Assembly (NCBI RefSeq): GCF_001463705.1
Contig: NZ_BBWH01000001.1
Coordinates: 124,001 to 188,000 of the forward strand
Length of the DNA: 64,000 bases
From: Aureimonas sp. AU12
Lineage (GTDB): Bacteria > Pseudomonadota > Alphaproteobacteria > Rhizobiales > Rhizobiaceae
Direction of reading: 5' to 3'
This document shows, one piece after another, positions 20,615 through 32,654 of the stretch (the first letter of the stretch is position 1; every line of letters begins with the position of its first letter). A program made the translations under genes and the position numbers. The notes beneath the pieces are model-generated. The model ran no database searches, was not told the DNA's origin, and saw only the letters and a program-made list of their open reading frames with translations.

Positions 20615-21178
20615 TCAGAACGGGATTTCGTCGTCCATGTCGTTTGAGGGACGACCGCCGCCACCGCCGCCACCGAAGCCGCCGCCGCTGCCGCCACCAC
20701 CACCGGATCGCGAGCCACCCCCGCCACCGCCGGAGCGTCCGCCGCCGCCGCCGCGGTCGTAACCGCCGCCGCCGCCACTGCCACCGCCGCCTTCGAAGCC
20801 GCCGCCGTTGCCACCGCCCTCGCCGCCGCGTGCGCCGAGCATCTGCAGCTCGCCGCGGAAGCGCTGAAGCACGACCTCGGTCGCATACTTCTTCTGACCC
20901 GACTGGTCGTCCCACGAGCGCGTCTGCAACTGGCCCTCGATGTAAACCGTCGAGCCCTTTTTTAGATACTGCTCGGCCACCTTCACGAGATTCTCGTTGA
21001 AGATGACGACGTTATGCCACTCGGTCTTTTCCTTGCGCTCGCCCGACGCCTTGTCGCGCCAGCTTTCCGACGTCGCGATACGCAGGTTGACGACGGAGTC
21101 GCCCGAGTTGAGGCGGCGGATTTCCGGGTCGGCTCCGAGATTGCCGACGAGGATCACCTTGTTCACGCTGCCTGCCAT
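20615..21178 (-). CDS. ssb: Single-stranded DNA-binding protein
   Basis: A 187-residue SSB that coats single-stranded DNA in replication, recombination and repair. The OB fold (about 1-112) begins [21 protein letters not shown] long low-complexity Gly/Ser/Arg linker (about 115-175) follows. The acidic tip DDEIPF recruits partner proteins. The linker DNA is a strongly G-biased tract and is prone to length variation. It is divergent from uvrA, sharing the 239-base gap that carries a LexA box. Confidence 0.98.
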   Translation of the reverse strand: MAGSVNKVILVGNLGADPEIRRLNSGDSVVNLRIATSESWRDKASGERKEKTEWHNVVIFNENLVKVAEQYLKKGSTVYIEGQLQTRSWDDQSGQKKYATEVVLQRFRGELQMLGARGGEGGGNGGGFEGGGGSGGGGGYDRGGGGGRSGGGGGGSRSGGGGGSGGGFGGGGGGGRPSNDMDDEIPF

Positions 21179-21306
21179 GGTCGTCTCCGTTCGAACTCTT
21201 TTCTCGCGCGGACCCTATGCCGCGCCCCTCGCTTCGTGAAGCGCCAAACCGCGGATGTCCCCAGTCGCAGCCGTCGAAGCGGAGGTCGCGGGGCTTGCAG
21301 CGATCG

Positions 21307-21321
21307 GAACAAACATGGAAC
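21307..21321. promoter_or_regulatory. LexA (SOS) box between ssb and uvrA
   Basis: The direct repeat GAAC-AAACATG-GAAC is the complement of GTTC-N7-GTTC, the LexA site of alphaproteobacteria. It lies 97 bases before uvrA and 129 bases before ssb, so it can control either or both. SOS control of uvrA and ssb in this class is established. Confidence 0.85.
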
Positions 21322-21417
21322 ATGCGGATTGACGACGCAAGTCGTCGCAGCAATCCTTTGATTATCTCGCGTGCCTGCCGATATGGAGGCGCAAGATCAG
21401 ACAGAGCCGGCGGCCCT

Positions 21418-24290
<2,873 letters not shown>

Positions 24291-24294
<4 letters not shown>

Positions 24295-25106
24295 CCAAGC
24301 GCGGTACGATCCGAACGGGCATCGGCGGCTGGAACTACGACGACTGGCGCGGCAGCTTCTACCCCGACAAGCTGCCGAAGACGCGTGAGTTGGAATATGC
24401 CGCCTCCAAGCTGACGGCGATCGAAGTCAACGGCACGTTCTACCGGTCGCAGACGTCGGCGACCTATGCGAAATGGGCCGGCGAGGTTCCCGACGGGTTC
24501 GTGTTCTCGCTGAAGGCGCCACGCTACTGCGTCAACCGCAAGGTGCTGGCCGACGGCGCCGCATCGATCGAGCGTTTCACCCGTTCGGGGATTACCGAAC
24601 TCGGCGACCATCTCGGCCCGATCCTCTGGCAGCTGGCGGCGACGAAGCGGTTCGAGGCCGAAGATTTTGCTGCATTCCTTTCGCATCTGCCGAAGACGGT
24701 CGACGGCATCGCCCTCCGGCATGTCGTGGAGCTTCGCCACGAAAGTTTCCTCGTGCCGGAAGCGGTCGCCCTCTGCCGCAGCGCCGGGGTCGCGATCGTC
24801 TACGCCCACAGCGCCGACTACCCTGAGATCGCGGACGTGACCGCCGATTTCGTCTACGGGCGCCTGCAGAGCGGCGACGCCTCGATCGACACCGGCTATC
24901 CGCCGGAGCAGCTCGACGCGTGGGCTCGTCGTGCAATGGAATGGTCCGAAGGCCGGGACCCGCTGGATCTTCCGCGCGTCGATCCGGACTCCAGCGGCGC
25001 TTCCGTGCCCCGAGACGTCTTCCTCTTCTTCATCCGTGAGGGAAAAGTGCGTGCCCCGCACGCGGCGATGGCGCTGATGGATCGCATCGACAAGTTGCTC
25101 GGCTAG
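24291..25106 (+). CDS. DUF72 domain-containing protein
   Basis: A 271-residue member of the DUF72/YecE family, a TIM-barrel-like fold of unknown activity. Signatures include [20 protein letters not shown] at the N-terminus, [21 protein letters not shown] and the VELRHESF strand. It starts inside the uvrA stop (ATGA overlap), so the two are translationally coupled and it is presumably SOS co-expressed. Its stop lies three bases from the convergent nnr stop. The link to DNA repair is inference from coupling alone. Confidence 0.88.
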
Positions 25107-25109
25107 CCT

Positions 25110-26597
25110 TCAAACCAGCAATTCGGACAGAACCTTCGGAACAAGGCCCGGCAGATCTTCAGCAATGAGGCCGGGCCCGAACAGCTCGCCGGCTCGCCCG
25201 TGGATCCAGACAGCAGCGCACGCCGCCTCGAAGGTCGGGAGACCTTGTGCCAATTGTGCGGCTATGATTCCGGCCAGAACGTCGCCAGAGCCTGCGGTCG
25301 CCAGCCACAGCGACCCGGACGTGTTGATCGCAGCACGACCGTCAGGTGCGGCGATGACAGTATCAGCACCTTTCAGGACGACGACGGCCCCACTACGCGC
25401 GGCCGCACGGCGGGCCCGCTCCGGTTTGGCGAGATCTGTTGAGGCCAGATCGGGAAACAGGCGGGCAAATTCTCCGGCATGCGGCGTCAGCACAAGACGA
25501 GTGTCTCCCTCCCAGCCGGCGTCGGCTGGGAGGGAGAGCAGGTTCGGTTCGTCCTGAAACGATGTGAGCCCATCTGCGTCGAGCACGAGGCGCCGGTCGC
25601 TCGACAGGATCGCGAGGGTGTAGCGACGGGCACGGTCTCCGACGCCGAAACCGGGACCGAGCACGAAGGCATTGAGCCGTCGATCCGACAGCTGATCGGC
25701 CAGCGCCTCTTCATCGCCACAGCTTTTGAGCATGATGGCGGTAAGATGCGCGGCATTGACGAGGACGGCCGAGGGCGGCGACAGGACGGTGACGAGCCCT
25801 GCCCCACCGCGCAAGGCCGCCATGGCAGAGAGCCTGGCCGCGCCGGTCTGCGAGGCGCCGCCGGACAGCACGGCGACATGGCCGCGGTCGAACTTGTGGC
25901 CGGCGGCGGACGGACGAAACAGATGGGCACGCCATAGGTCGGGCTCGCTGGCGTAAAGTGGCGCATGGCCGGCGACCGCCTCCGCGAGCGCCTGCGCCGG
26001 CATGCCGATCTGGCGCACGTGAACCCGGCCGCACAAGGTCCGTCCGGTTGCCAGCAGATGTCCGGGCTTGCGGCGCTCGAAAGTGATGCAGTCGTCCGCC
26101 TGCACGGCCACCCCGAGCACCTCGCCTGATAGGCCTGATACGCCGCTGGGCAGATCGATGGACAGAACGGGCGTCGCGGATCGGTTCAGCCGTTCGATCG
26201 CCTCGCGTGCATCGCCTTCCACCACGCGGCTGAGCCCGGCGCCGAACAGGCCGTCGATCACAAGATCGTAGCACTCTGGATCGAACGAACCGAGCGGACC
26301 ATCAAACGCATCGCCGACGCTTCGGCTGAGCCCGAACGTGTGCGTCGTCAGGCCCCGTTCCCGGAGATGTCCTGCTGCGGCAACTGCGTCGGCGCCGTTG
26401 TCGCCGGGGCCGGCTAGTAGGGCGACCATTCCAGGCCGAGGGACGAGCGCGAGCACCCATTCAGCGACGGCGTTGCCTGCATTGGCGATCAAAGCCGCCG
26501 GCATCATGCCCATCCGCGCCGCAGACAGATCTGCGGATTTCATCTCCTGCGGGTCGAAAAGGCGGGTAACAGCCATCGTCGGGTCGTTGTTGCTCAT
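25110..26597 (-). CDS. nnr: Bifunctional NAD(P)H-hydrate epimerase/dehydratase
   Basis: A 495-residue fusion that repairs damaged NADH and NADPH hydrates. The N-terminal YjeF-type epimerase domain (about 15-210) has IDGLFGAGLSR. The C-terminal ADP-dependent dehydratase (about 220-490) has TPHAGEFARLFP and NTSGSLWLATAGSGDVLAGI. The phosphate-loop motif, usually GPGNNGGDG, reads GPGDNGADA here, a departure in the epimerase half. The start at 26597 is the most upstream ATG; a second ATG eight codons in is possible, and neither has a strong ribosome site. It precedes the divergent glnB gene. Confidence 0.93.
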   Translation of the reverse strand: MSNNDPTMAVTRLFDPQEMKSADLSAARMGMMPAALIANAGNAVAEWVLALVPRPGMVALLAGPGDNGADAVAAAGHLRERGLTTHTFGLSRSVGDAFDGPLGSFDPECYDLVIDGLFGAGLSRVVEGDAREAIERLNRSATPVLSIDLPSGVSGLSGEVLGVAVQADDCITFERRKPGHLLATGRTLCGRVHVRQIGMPAQALAEAVAGHAPLYASEPDLWRAHLFRPSAAGHKFDRGHVAVLSGGASQTGAARLSAMAALRGGAGLVTVLSPPSAVLVNAAHLTAIMLKSCGDEEALADQLSDRRLNAFVLGPGFGVGDRARRYTLAILSSDRRLVLDADGLTSFQDEPNLLSLPADAGWEGDTRLVLTPHAGEFARLFPDLASTDLAKPERARRAAARSGAVVVLKGADTVIAAPDGRAAINTSGSLWLATAGSGDVLAGIIAAQLAQGLPTFEAACAAVWIHGRAGELFGPGLIAEDLPGLVPKVLSELLV

Positions 26598-26723
26598 TCG
26601 ATACTCTTGGTGCCTTAAAATTTCGCAGGTGATGCGCAGGTCTTGATCGTTCGCCCGCGGTTTGCCGGTGGCAAAAAGCCCGGCCTTTCGCTAGATACCG
26701 TTGCACGTGCGCATCTGGTCTGA

Positions 26724-27176
<453 letters not shown>

Positions 27177-27234
27177 GCGCTGTGGCACTCAAGCCCACAC
27201 AAATTTTCGAGTCGTCCCATCAGGAAGGAACGCC

Positions 27235-28644
27235 ATGACCTCGGCTAACGACATTCTGAAGCAGATCAAGGACAACGACATCAAGTTCGTCGACCTGCGC
27301 TTCACCGACCCCAAGGGCAAGCTCCAGCACGTCACGATGGACGTGACGATGGTCGATGAGGACCTGTTCTCGGAAGGCACGATGTTCGACGGGTCGTCGA
27401 TCGGCGGCTGGAAGGCGATCAACGAGTCCGACATGATCCTGATGCCGGATCCCGACACCGCGCACATGGACCCGTTCTTCGCGCAGTCGACGATGGTCAT
27501 CATCTGCGACATCCTCGATCCCGTCTCCGGCGAGGCCTACAACCGCGATCCGCGCGGGACGGCCAAGAAGGCCGAAGCGTACCTGAACCAGTCGGGCGTG
27601 GGCGACACCGCCTATTTCGGCCCCGAAGCCGAGTTCTTCATCTTCGACGACGTGCGCTACAAGGCGGATCCCTACAACACGGGCTTCAAGCTGGACTCGA
27701 CCGAGCTGCCGTCGAACGACGACGCCGAGTACGAGACCGGCAACTTGGGACACCGTCCGCGCGTCAAGGGCGGCTATTTCCCGGTTCCCCCGATCGACAG
27801 CTGTCAGGACATGCGGTCCGAGATGCTGACCGTGATGGCCGAGATGGGCGTCGCCGTCGAGAAGCACCACCACGAGGTGGCGGCCGCGCAGCACGAGCTC
27901 GGCGTCAAGTTCGACACGCTCGTGAAGAACGCCGACAACATGCAGATCTACAAGTACGTGACCCATCAGGTCGCCAATGCCTACGGCAAGACGGCGACCT
28001 TCATGCCAAAGCCGATCTTCGGCGACAACGGCTCGGGCATGCACGTTCACCAGTCGATCTGGAAGGGCGGCAAGCCGACCTTCGCCGGCAACGAATACGC
28101 CGGTCTCTCGGAGAATGCGCTGTTCTACATCGGTGGCATCATCAAGCATGCCAAGGCGCTGAACGCTTTCACCAACCCGTCGACCAACTCGTTCAAGCGC
28201 CTGGTCCCCGGCTACGAAGCGCCCGTGCTGCTCGCCTATTCGGCGCGTAACCGCTCGGCTTCCTGCCGCATTCCGATCGGACAGTCGCCGAAGGCCAAGC
28301 GCGTCGAAGTGCGCTTCCCCGATGCGATGGCGAACCCCTACCTTGCCTTCGCCGCGATGCTGATGGCCGGCCTCGACGGCATCAAGAACAAGATCCATCC
28401 TGGCGCCGCCATGGACAAGGATCTCTACGATCTGCCGCCGGAAGAGCTGAAGCAGATCCCGACGGTCTGCCGGTCGCTGCGCGAAGCGCTCGAAAGCCTC
28501 GACGCTGACCGCGACTTCCTGAAGGCCGGCGGCGTCTTCGACGACGACCAGATCGATGCGTTCATCGAGCTGAAGATGGTCGAGGTGCTGCGCTTCGAGA
28601 TGACGCCGCATCCGGTCGAGTTCGACATGTACTACTCGGCCTGA
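27235..28644 (+). CDS. glnA: Glutamine synthetase, type I
   Basis: A 469-residue dodecameric GSI that makes glutamine from glutamate, ammonia and ATP. Family stretches are the beta-grasp domain ([19 protein letters not shown]), the metal and ATP sites ([26 protein letters not shown]), and the adenylylation loop with Tyr398 in [10 protein letters not shown]. So it should be controlled by GlnE and PII. AGGAAGG (27223-27229) is a good ribosome site. It follows glnB in one operon and ends at a strong hairpin. A second, GSII-type enzyme lies 1.8 kb downstream. Confidence 0.98.
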   Translation: MTSANDILKQIKDNDIKFVDLRFTDPKGKLQHVTMDVTMVDEDLFSEGTMFDGSSIGGWKAINESDMILMPDPDTAHMDPFFAQSTMVIICDILDPVSGEAYNRDPRGTAKKAEAYLNQSGVGDTAYFGPEAEFFIFDDVRYKADPYNTGFKLDSTELPSNDDAEYETGNLGHRPRVKGGYFPVPPIDSCQDMRSEMLTVMAEMGVAVEKHHHEVAAAQHELGVKFDTLVKNADNMQIYKYVTHQVANAYGKTATFMPKPIFGDNGSGMHVHQSIWKGGKPTFAGNEYAGLSENALFYIGGIIKHAKALNAFTNPSTNSFKRLVPGYEAPVLLAYSARNRSASCRIPIGQSPKAKRVEVRFPDAMANPYLAFAAMLMAGLDGIKNKIHPGAAMDKDLYDLPPEELKQIPTVCRSLREALESLDADRDFLKAGGVFDDDQIDAFIELKMVEVLRFEMTPHPVEFDMYYSA

Positions 28645-28664
28645 TCGACGAAGCTGACCGATGA

Positions 28665-28690
28665 GCGGGAGGCCCTCATGGGCCTCCCGC
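28665..28690 (+). terminator. Hairpin after glnA
   Basis: A perfect 11-bp inverted repeat with TCAT loop (28665-28675 with 28680-28690) begins 21 bases after the glnA stop. It is followed by GCTTC rather than a long T-run. It most likely ends or attenuates the glnBA transcript before the glutaminase gene. Confidence 0.65.
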
Positions 28691-28786
28691 GCTTCACGCA
28701 TAATTCCCGCGCTGACCGGTTGACGCCGAAGCGCAGGCAAGTGTGCACGCTGAGGTGGCAGTCCGGGCGACGAGGGTCGGCATCTG

Positions 28787-29728
28787 ATGAGCATGGCGAT
28801 CCCAGATCTTCAGGACGTCGTCGCCGAGATTGCCGACGAGATGCGCCAACGCGTCGACCGCGGCGATGTCGCCACCTACATTCCCGAGCTCGCTCGCGTC
28901 GATCCCGGCCATTTCGGCATTGCCGTCATCGATGCCGAAGGCCATGTCGCGACAGGGGGCGACGCGGATACTCCGTTTTCCATCCAGAGCATCTCGAAGG
29001 TCTTCACGCTGACGCTCGCTCTCGGCCTTGCCGGAGATCGGCTCTGGCAGCGGGTCGGGCGCGAGCCCTCGGGCAGCCGCTTCAATTCCATCGTGCAACT
29101 CGAGAGCGAGCGCGGCATACCGCGCAACCCCTTCATCAATGCCGGCGCGATCGCCGTCACCGACTTGATCCTGTCGGGGCATCAGCCGCGCGAAGCACTC
29201 GGCGAGATCCTGCGCTTCCTGCAGTTCCTGGCGGACGACACGACGATCCAGATCGACAAGGCGGTCGCGGCGTCCGAGCAGCGGACCGGCTTTCGCAATG
29301 CCGCTCTCGCCAACTACATGAAGTCTTACGGCGTCCTCGACAATCCCGTCGACTTCACGCTCGGCGTCTACTTTCACCATTGCGCGATCTCGATGTCATG
29401 CCGTCAGCTTGCGACGGCCGGGCGTTTCCTGGCGCATCTCGGTCGCAATCCGTCCACCGGCTTTTCCGTGGTCACGCCGGAACGGGCGCGCCGCATCAAC
29501 GCGGTGATGTTGACCTGCGGTCATTATGACGGCTCAGGCGAATTCGCCTACCGCGTCGGCTTGCCCGGCAAGAGCGGCGTCGGCGGCGGTATTATCGCGA
29601 TTGCGCCGGGAAAGGCTTCGATTGCCGTCTGGTCTCCGGGTCTCGACGAGTCCGGCAACTCGCATTTGGGCCGTATCGCTCTGGAAGCACTCGCGAAACG
29701 GCTCAACCTCTCGATCTTCGGATCGTGA
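28787..29728 (+). CDS. glsA: Glutaminase A
   Basis: A 313-residue serine-dependent glutaminase hydrolysing glutamine to glutamate and ammonia in the cytoplasm. The beta-lactamase-like nucleophile motif is SISK (Ser68, Lys71), with the family segments [15 protein letters not shown] and a C-terminal [19 protein letters not shown]. The length is standard for bacterial GlsA. It lies 142 bases after glnA, separated by a hairpin, so it probably has its own promoter. Placed among PII, GSI and GSII genes, it may adjust the glutamine:glutamate ratio or release ammonia from glutamine. Confidence 0.95.
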   Translation: MSMAIPDLQDVVAEIADEMRQRVDRGDVATYIPELARVDPGHFGIAVIDAEGHVATGGDADTPFSIQSISKVFTLTLALGLAGDRLWQRVGREPSGSRFNSIVQLESERGIPRNPFINAGAIAVTDLILSGHQPREALGEILRFLQFLADDTTIQIDKAVAASEQRTGFRNAALANYMKSYGVLDNPVDFTLGVYFHHCAISMSCRQLATAGRFLAHLGRNPSTGFSVVTPERARRINAVMLTCGHYDGSGEFAYRVGLPGKSGVGGGIIAIAPGKASIAVWSPGLDESGNSHLGRIALEALAKRLNLSIFGS

Positions 29729-29756
29729 GGCGGCTCAACACTGTGACCGACCAATG

Positions 29757-29951
29757 CTACGACTTGGGGCGCCCCTGATCCTCGGCGATCGCGGCGGCAT
29801 GATACCAACTGTCGAACGCGGCGGCGCAGACGGATCGGGATCGGTCGTCCTGTCGCGCATCGACCGGGGCATTTGCCGAGCCGATGGGAAACCGGTTCCG
29901 GACGGGGAACGCGATGATCTGGGCGCTGGTCTGCTCGAAGTCAGGTCGCAT
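29757..29951 (-). CDS. Small DUF2735-like protein next to glnII
   Basis: A 64-residue protein with the conserved core SAQIIAFPVRNRF near the N-terminus and a C-terminal DSWYHAAAIAEDQ. This resembles DUF2735 proteins, which I recall being encoded near GSII genes in rhizobia. It has no signal peptide or membrane helix. A strong Shine-Dalgarno (AGGAGG at 29963-29958) supports the ATG. It reads away from glnII across a 494-base AT-rich gap and converges on glsA, 28 bases from its stop. The function is unknown; context suggests a nitrogen-linked role. Confidence 0.72.
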   Translation of the reverse strand: MRPDFEQTSAQIIAFPVRNRFPIGSANAPVDARQDDRSRSVCAAAFDSWYHAAAIAEDQGRPKS

Positions 29952-30336
29952 GGCGGACCTCCTGAGGTGTGACGTCTGTGTCGTGTCCTGTTCAGGTAGT
30001 ATCGTGGCTCCATTTTACCGCCCCTGCCACTTAAAAAATCATGACTGCGTTTTGTTTTCGCAATCTGGTTGCTATCGACGGCATGCTGCAAAGCAAAATA
30101 GGGCAATGTTCTTGTCCTATTCTTCCATAATCGACTGCTGATCGCGCGTTTTACGTTCACAAATCGTCAGCGCAGGATGTGTGCCTATGGATTGGGCAAT
30201 GTCGATTATTATTTAGGCATGTGGCGGTAGCGTTCAGGGTTCGACAGCAAAGACTTGGAAGGGAAGTCGGGATTGCCGACCTGCAATTCGTCAACTTCGG
30301 CGACCTTTGCCGTCTTCGATCGTCACGTGAGTAATG
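29952..30336. other. AT-rich regulatory gap between DUF2735 gene and glnII
   Basis: The 494 bases between the divergent DUF2735 and glnII genes are markedly AT-richer than the surroundings (for example TTAAAAAATC near 30031 and ATTATTATTTAGG near 30210) and hold no supportable gene. It should carry NtrC sites and possibly an IHF site for the sigma54 promoter at 30337-30352. I looked for TGCAC-N-GTGCA dyads and found none clear; the imperfect repeat near 30180-30199 is too weak to call. Confidence 0.5.
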
Positions 30337-30352
30337 TGGCACGCCGTATGCA
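30337..30352 (+). promoter_or_regulatory. Sigma54 promoter of glnII
   Basis: TGGCAC-GCCGT-ATGCA matches the -24/-12 sigma54 consensus TGGCAC-N5-TTGCA in all but one base, with the invariant GG and GC exactly ten bases apart. It lies 93 bases upstream of the glnII ATG. NtrC-activated sigma54 control of glnII is the established arrangement in rhizobia. Confidence 0.8.
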
Positions 30353-30445
30353 TCTGTCCTGGCAGCTGGTGGCGGCCAGCTCGATGCGCCGGCTTGCGTC
30401 GAGATGCCAAGACACCTCGTTCATCAGCCCGACAGAGGACCCACG

Positions 30446-31492
30446 ATGACAAAGTTCAAGCTCGAGTATATCTGGCTCGATGGCTACACCCCGGTTCCGA
30501 ACCTGCGTGGCAAGACGCAGATCAAGGAGTTCGAAGAGTTCCCGACGCTCGACCAACTGCCGCTCTGGGGCTTCGATGGCAGCTCGACGATGCAGGCCGA
30601 AGGCCGGAGCTCGGACTGCGTGCTCAAGCCGGTCGCTCTCTATCCCGATCCGGTCCGCACGAACGGCGTCCTCGTCATGTGCGAAGTGATGATGCCCGAT
30701 GGCGTCACCCCGCACGCCTCGAACAAGCGCGCGACGATCCTCGACGACGAAGGCGCCTGGTTCGGTTTCGAGCAGGAGTATTTCTTTTACAAGGACGGCC
30801 GCCCGCTCGGCTTTCCCGAGTCCGGCTACCCTGCACCGCAGGGCCCGTATTACACCGGTGTCGGCTATTCGAATGTCGGCGCGGTCGCGCGTGAGATCGT
30901 CGAGGAGCATCTGGACATCTGCCTCGCCGCCGGCATCAACCACGAAGGCATCAATGCCGAGGTGGCGAAGGGCCAGTGGGAGTTCCAGGTCTTTGGCAAG
31001 GGCTCCAAGCAGGCCGCCGACGAAGTCTGGATGGCGCGCTACCTGCTGCAGCGCCTGACGGAGAGCTACGGCATCGACATCGAGTACCACTGCAAGCCGC
31101 TCGGCGACACCGACTGGAACGGCTCGGGCATGCATTGCAACTTCTCGACCGCCTACATGCGCGAGACCGGTGGCAAAGCCTATTTCGACGCACTGATGGC
31201 GGCCTTCGAGAGCAATCTCGACGATCACATCGCAGTCTACGGCCCCGACAATCACATGCGCCTGACAGGCAAGCACGAGACCGCGCCGTGGAACAAGTTC
31301 AGCCACGGCGTGGCGGATCGTGGCGCCTCGATCCGCGTGCCGCACAGCTTCGTCAACAACGGCTACAAGGGCTATCTCGAGGATCGCCGCCCGAACTCGC
31401 AGGGTGACCCCTACCAGATCGCGTCGCAGGTGCTGAAGACCATCGCGTCCGTTCAGACGGGCAAGGAAGTCGGCATCTCCGCCGCAGCCTGA
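30446..31492 (+). CDS. glnII: Glutamine synthetase, type II (eukaryotic-like)
   Basis: A 348-residue GSII, the octameric/decameric glutamine synthetase of plants and rhizobia. Family signatures are KLEYIWLDGYTPVPNLRGKT, LWGFDGSSTMQAEG, EQEYFFYKDG, and NGSGMHCNFSTAYMRETGG. It lacks the adenylylation loop of GSI. The frame is open to 30404, but ATG 30446 (MTKFKLEYIWLDG) matches the family and has GACAGAGGAC before it. It is driven by a sigma54 promoter and followed by a terminator, so it is a single-gene unit induced under nitrogen limitation. Confidence 0.97.
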   Translation: MTKFKLEYIWLDGYTPVPNLRGKTQIKEFEEFPTLDQLPLWGFDGSSTMQAEGRSSDCVLKPVALYPDPVRTNGVLVMCEVMMPDGVTPHASNKRATILDDEGAWFGFEQEYFFYKDGRPLGFPESGYPAPQGPYYTGVGYSNVGAVAREIVEEHLDICLAAGINHEGINAEVAKGQWEFQVFGKGSKQAADEVWMARYLLQRLTESYGIDIEYHCKPLGDTDWNGSGMHCNFSTAYMRETGGKAYFDALMAAFESNLDDHIAVYGPDNHMRLTGKHETAPWNKFSHGVADRGASIRVPHSFVNNGYKGYLEDRRPNSQGDPYQIASQVLKTIASVQTGKEVGISAAA

Positions 31493-31532
31493 TCGCAAGT
31501 CGGCTTCGGCCGTCGAAAGTGGTTTCTTCAGA

Positions 31533-31563
31533 GGCTCTCGCCCCACCCGGCGAGGGCCTTTTT
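31533..31563 (+). terminator. Rho-independent terminator of glnII
   Basis: A ten-bp GC-rich stem with one G-T pair (31533-31542 with 31549-31558) is followed by TTTTT. It lies 41 bases after the glnII stop and just before the convergent hydrolase gene. Confidence 0.8.
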
Positions 31564-31565
31564 CG

Positions 31566-32453
31566 TCAGTGTGGGTTCAGCAGCCAGTTGAGCGTATCGC
31601 GCCAGTCGATCATACGGACCGGCGTCCCGTGGTTGCCGTCGTCGAAGACCACGAACCGGATCGGATAGCGGGGATCGCGTCGGCGCACGCCTTCGAAAAA
31701 GGCAAGTTGTGCGTCCATCGCGTAGACCTTATCGCGCGACCCGTGAGCGAGAAGGATCGGCAAGGGCCGCCCTTCCCGCTCGATCCGATCAAGGCGCGCC
31801 ATATCGCTGCTGCCGCCGAGCAGCACCAGTCCGTCCACCGCTCGGGATACGTCGCTACCAGCCAGTGCCGTCCAGCAGAGTTCACCGCCCATCGAGCCGC
31901 AGGCCAGCATGAGCGGCGCCTCCCCGTGCCTGGCTTTCAGGTCGCGAAGCAGCGCAGCGACCTTCGTCGCGTCCGCCGCGCCGAGCGCACCGCCGTCGAC
32001 CGTCGCGTAGAGGCCACCTGCCTGGGTGACGAGGTTTTTCAGCCGGTTGAAGTTACCGCCGAAGGTCCAGTCGTTCATGCCGAGTCGCCTGTCGCCATTG
32101 CGGCCGTGGACGAAGACGACGATGAGCGACGCCCTCGCGTCATCGCCGACGCTCGCCCATCGCAAGGGGCCGTCTGGCGCCGGGAACACAAGATCGCGGC
32201 GGGTCTGATCGGGTGCGAGGTCGACATAGCGCCTCGCGACGCGGCGCTCGGGAATCTCGTCGCGGCGGTCGATGTCGCGAGCCTCCGAGTACGGGACGTC
32301 GAGCACACGCCCGCCGTCACGGGACGCGACCGGTTCGGGATAGGCGAAGAGTTCGTCCTTGAAGGGAGCGATCGTCGGCGAGGCCGCGAACGCGCCGCCA
32401 TTCGCGGTCCCGATCGCGGCGAGGAGGGTCAAGACGACGCGATACCCTGCCAT
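31566..32453 (-). CDS. Exported alpha/beta hydrolase-fold protein
   Basis: A 295-residue protein with a signal peptide (MAGYRVVLTLLAAIGTANGG, cleavage near AFA, about residue 23). The hydrolase fold shows the oxyanion region VFVHGRNGDRR, the nucleophile elbow CGSMGGELC, an acid in AHGSRDKVYAMD, and the catalytic His in DDGNHGTPV. The family is probably serine esterase/dienelactone-hydrolase-like and periplasmic. The frame is open to 33425, across parE, but ATG 32453 gives the signal peptide. It is divergent from parE and converges on glnII. The substrate is unknown. Confidence 0.85.
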   Translation of the reverse strand: MAGYRVVLTLLAAIGTANGGAFAASPTIAPFKDELFAYPEPVASRDGGRVLDVPYSEARDIDRRDEIPERRVARRYVDLAPDQTRRDLVFPAPDGPLRWASVGDDARASLIVVFVHGRNGDRRLGMNDWTFGGNFNRLKNLVTQAGGLYATVDGGALGAADATKVAALLRDLKARHGEAPLMLACGSMGGELCWTALAGSDVSRAVDGLVLLGGSSDMARLDRIEREGRPLPILLAHGSRDKVYAMDAQLAFFEGVRRRDPRYPIRFVVFDDGNHGTPVRMIDWRDTLNWLLNPH

Positions 32454-32563
32454 GATGCCTTCTGCCTGCCCGATCCCGATCCGCGAAAGCGCGCCGTTGC
32501 GCGCGTGCCGCAATGCTTCTCTAATCGTTCGCAACGCACAGTCCAAGCGACCTCTGCCAGTGA

Positions 32564-32578
32564 GAACGCTTGCAGAAC
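32564..32578. promoter_or_regulatory. LexA-type SOS box upstream of parE
   Basis: GAAC-GCTTGCA-GAAC is a perfect GAAC-N7-GAAC direct repeat, identical in form to the one before uvrA. It lies 76 bases upstream of the parE ATG and 110 bases from the divergent hydrolase start. I recall parE being listed in alphaproteobacterial SOS regulons but cannot check it here. Confidence 0.7.
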
Positions 32579-32654
32579 ATCGGCGGAGACGGTACCCAAA
32601 CCCCATGCGCAACGCGGATCGAAACGAGACGGTGGAACGGGGAGCCTTGTCCTC

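Noticed and set aside
20420-20920. Several Pro/Arg- or Arg-rich frames opposite ssb
   Set aside because: They are shadows of the glycine-rich ssb linker tract.
21189-21203. A second LexA-like site GTTC-N7-TTTC just before ssb
   Set aside because: One half-site is mismatched; it is probably a chance resemblance beside the perfect box at 21307.
30060-30076. A possible sigma54 promoter for the DUF2735 gene on the minus strand (TAGCAA-N5-TTGCG)
   Set aside because: It lacks the invariant GG of the -24 element.
30180-30199. A possible NtrC-binding dyad upstream of glnII
   Set aside because: The half-sites match TGCAC/GTGCA too poorly to claim.
31569-32654. Extension of the parE frame upstream to 31569
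   Set aside because: This region is antisense to a hydrolase with a signal peptide and catalytic triad; parE begins normally at 32655.
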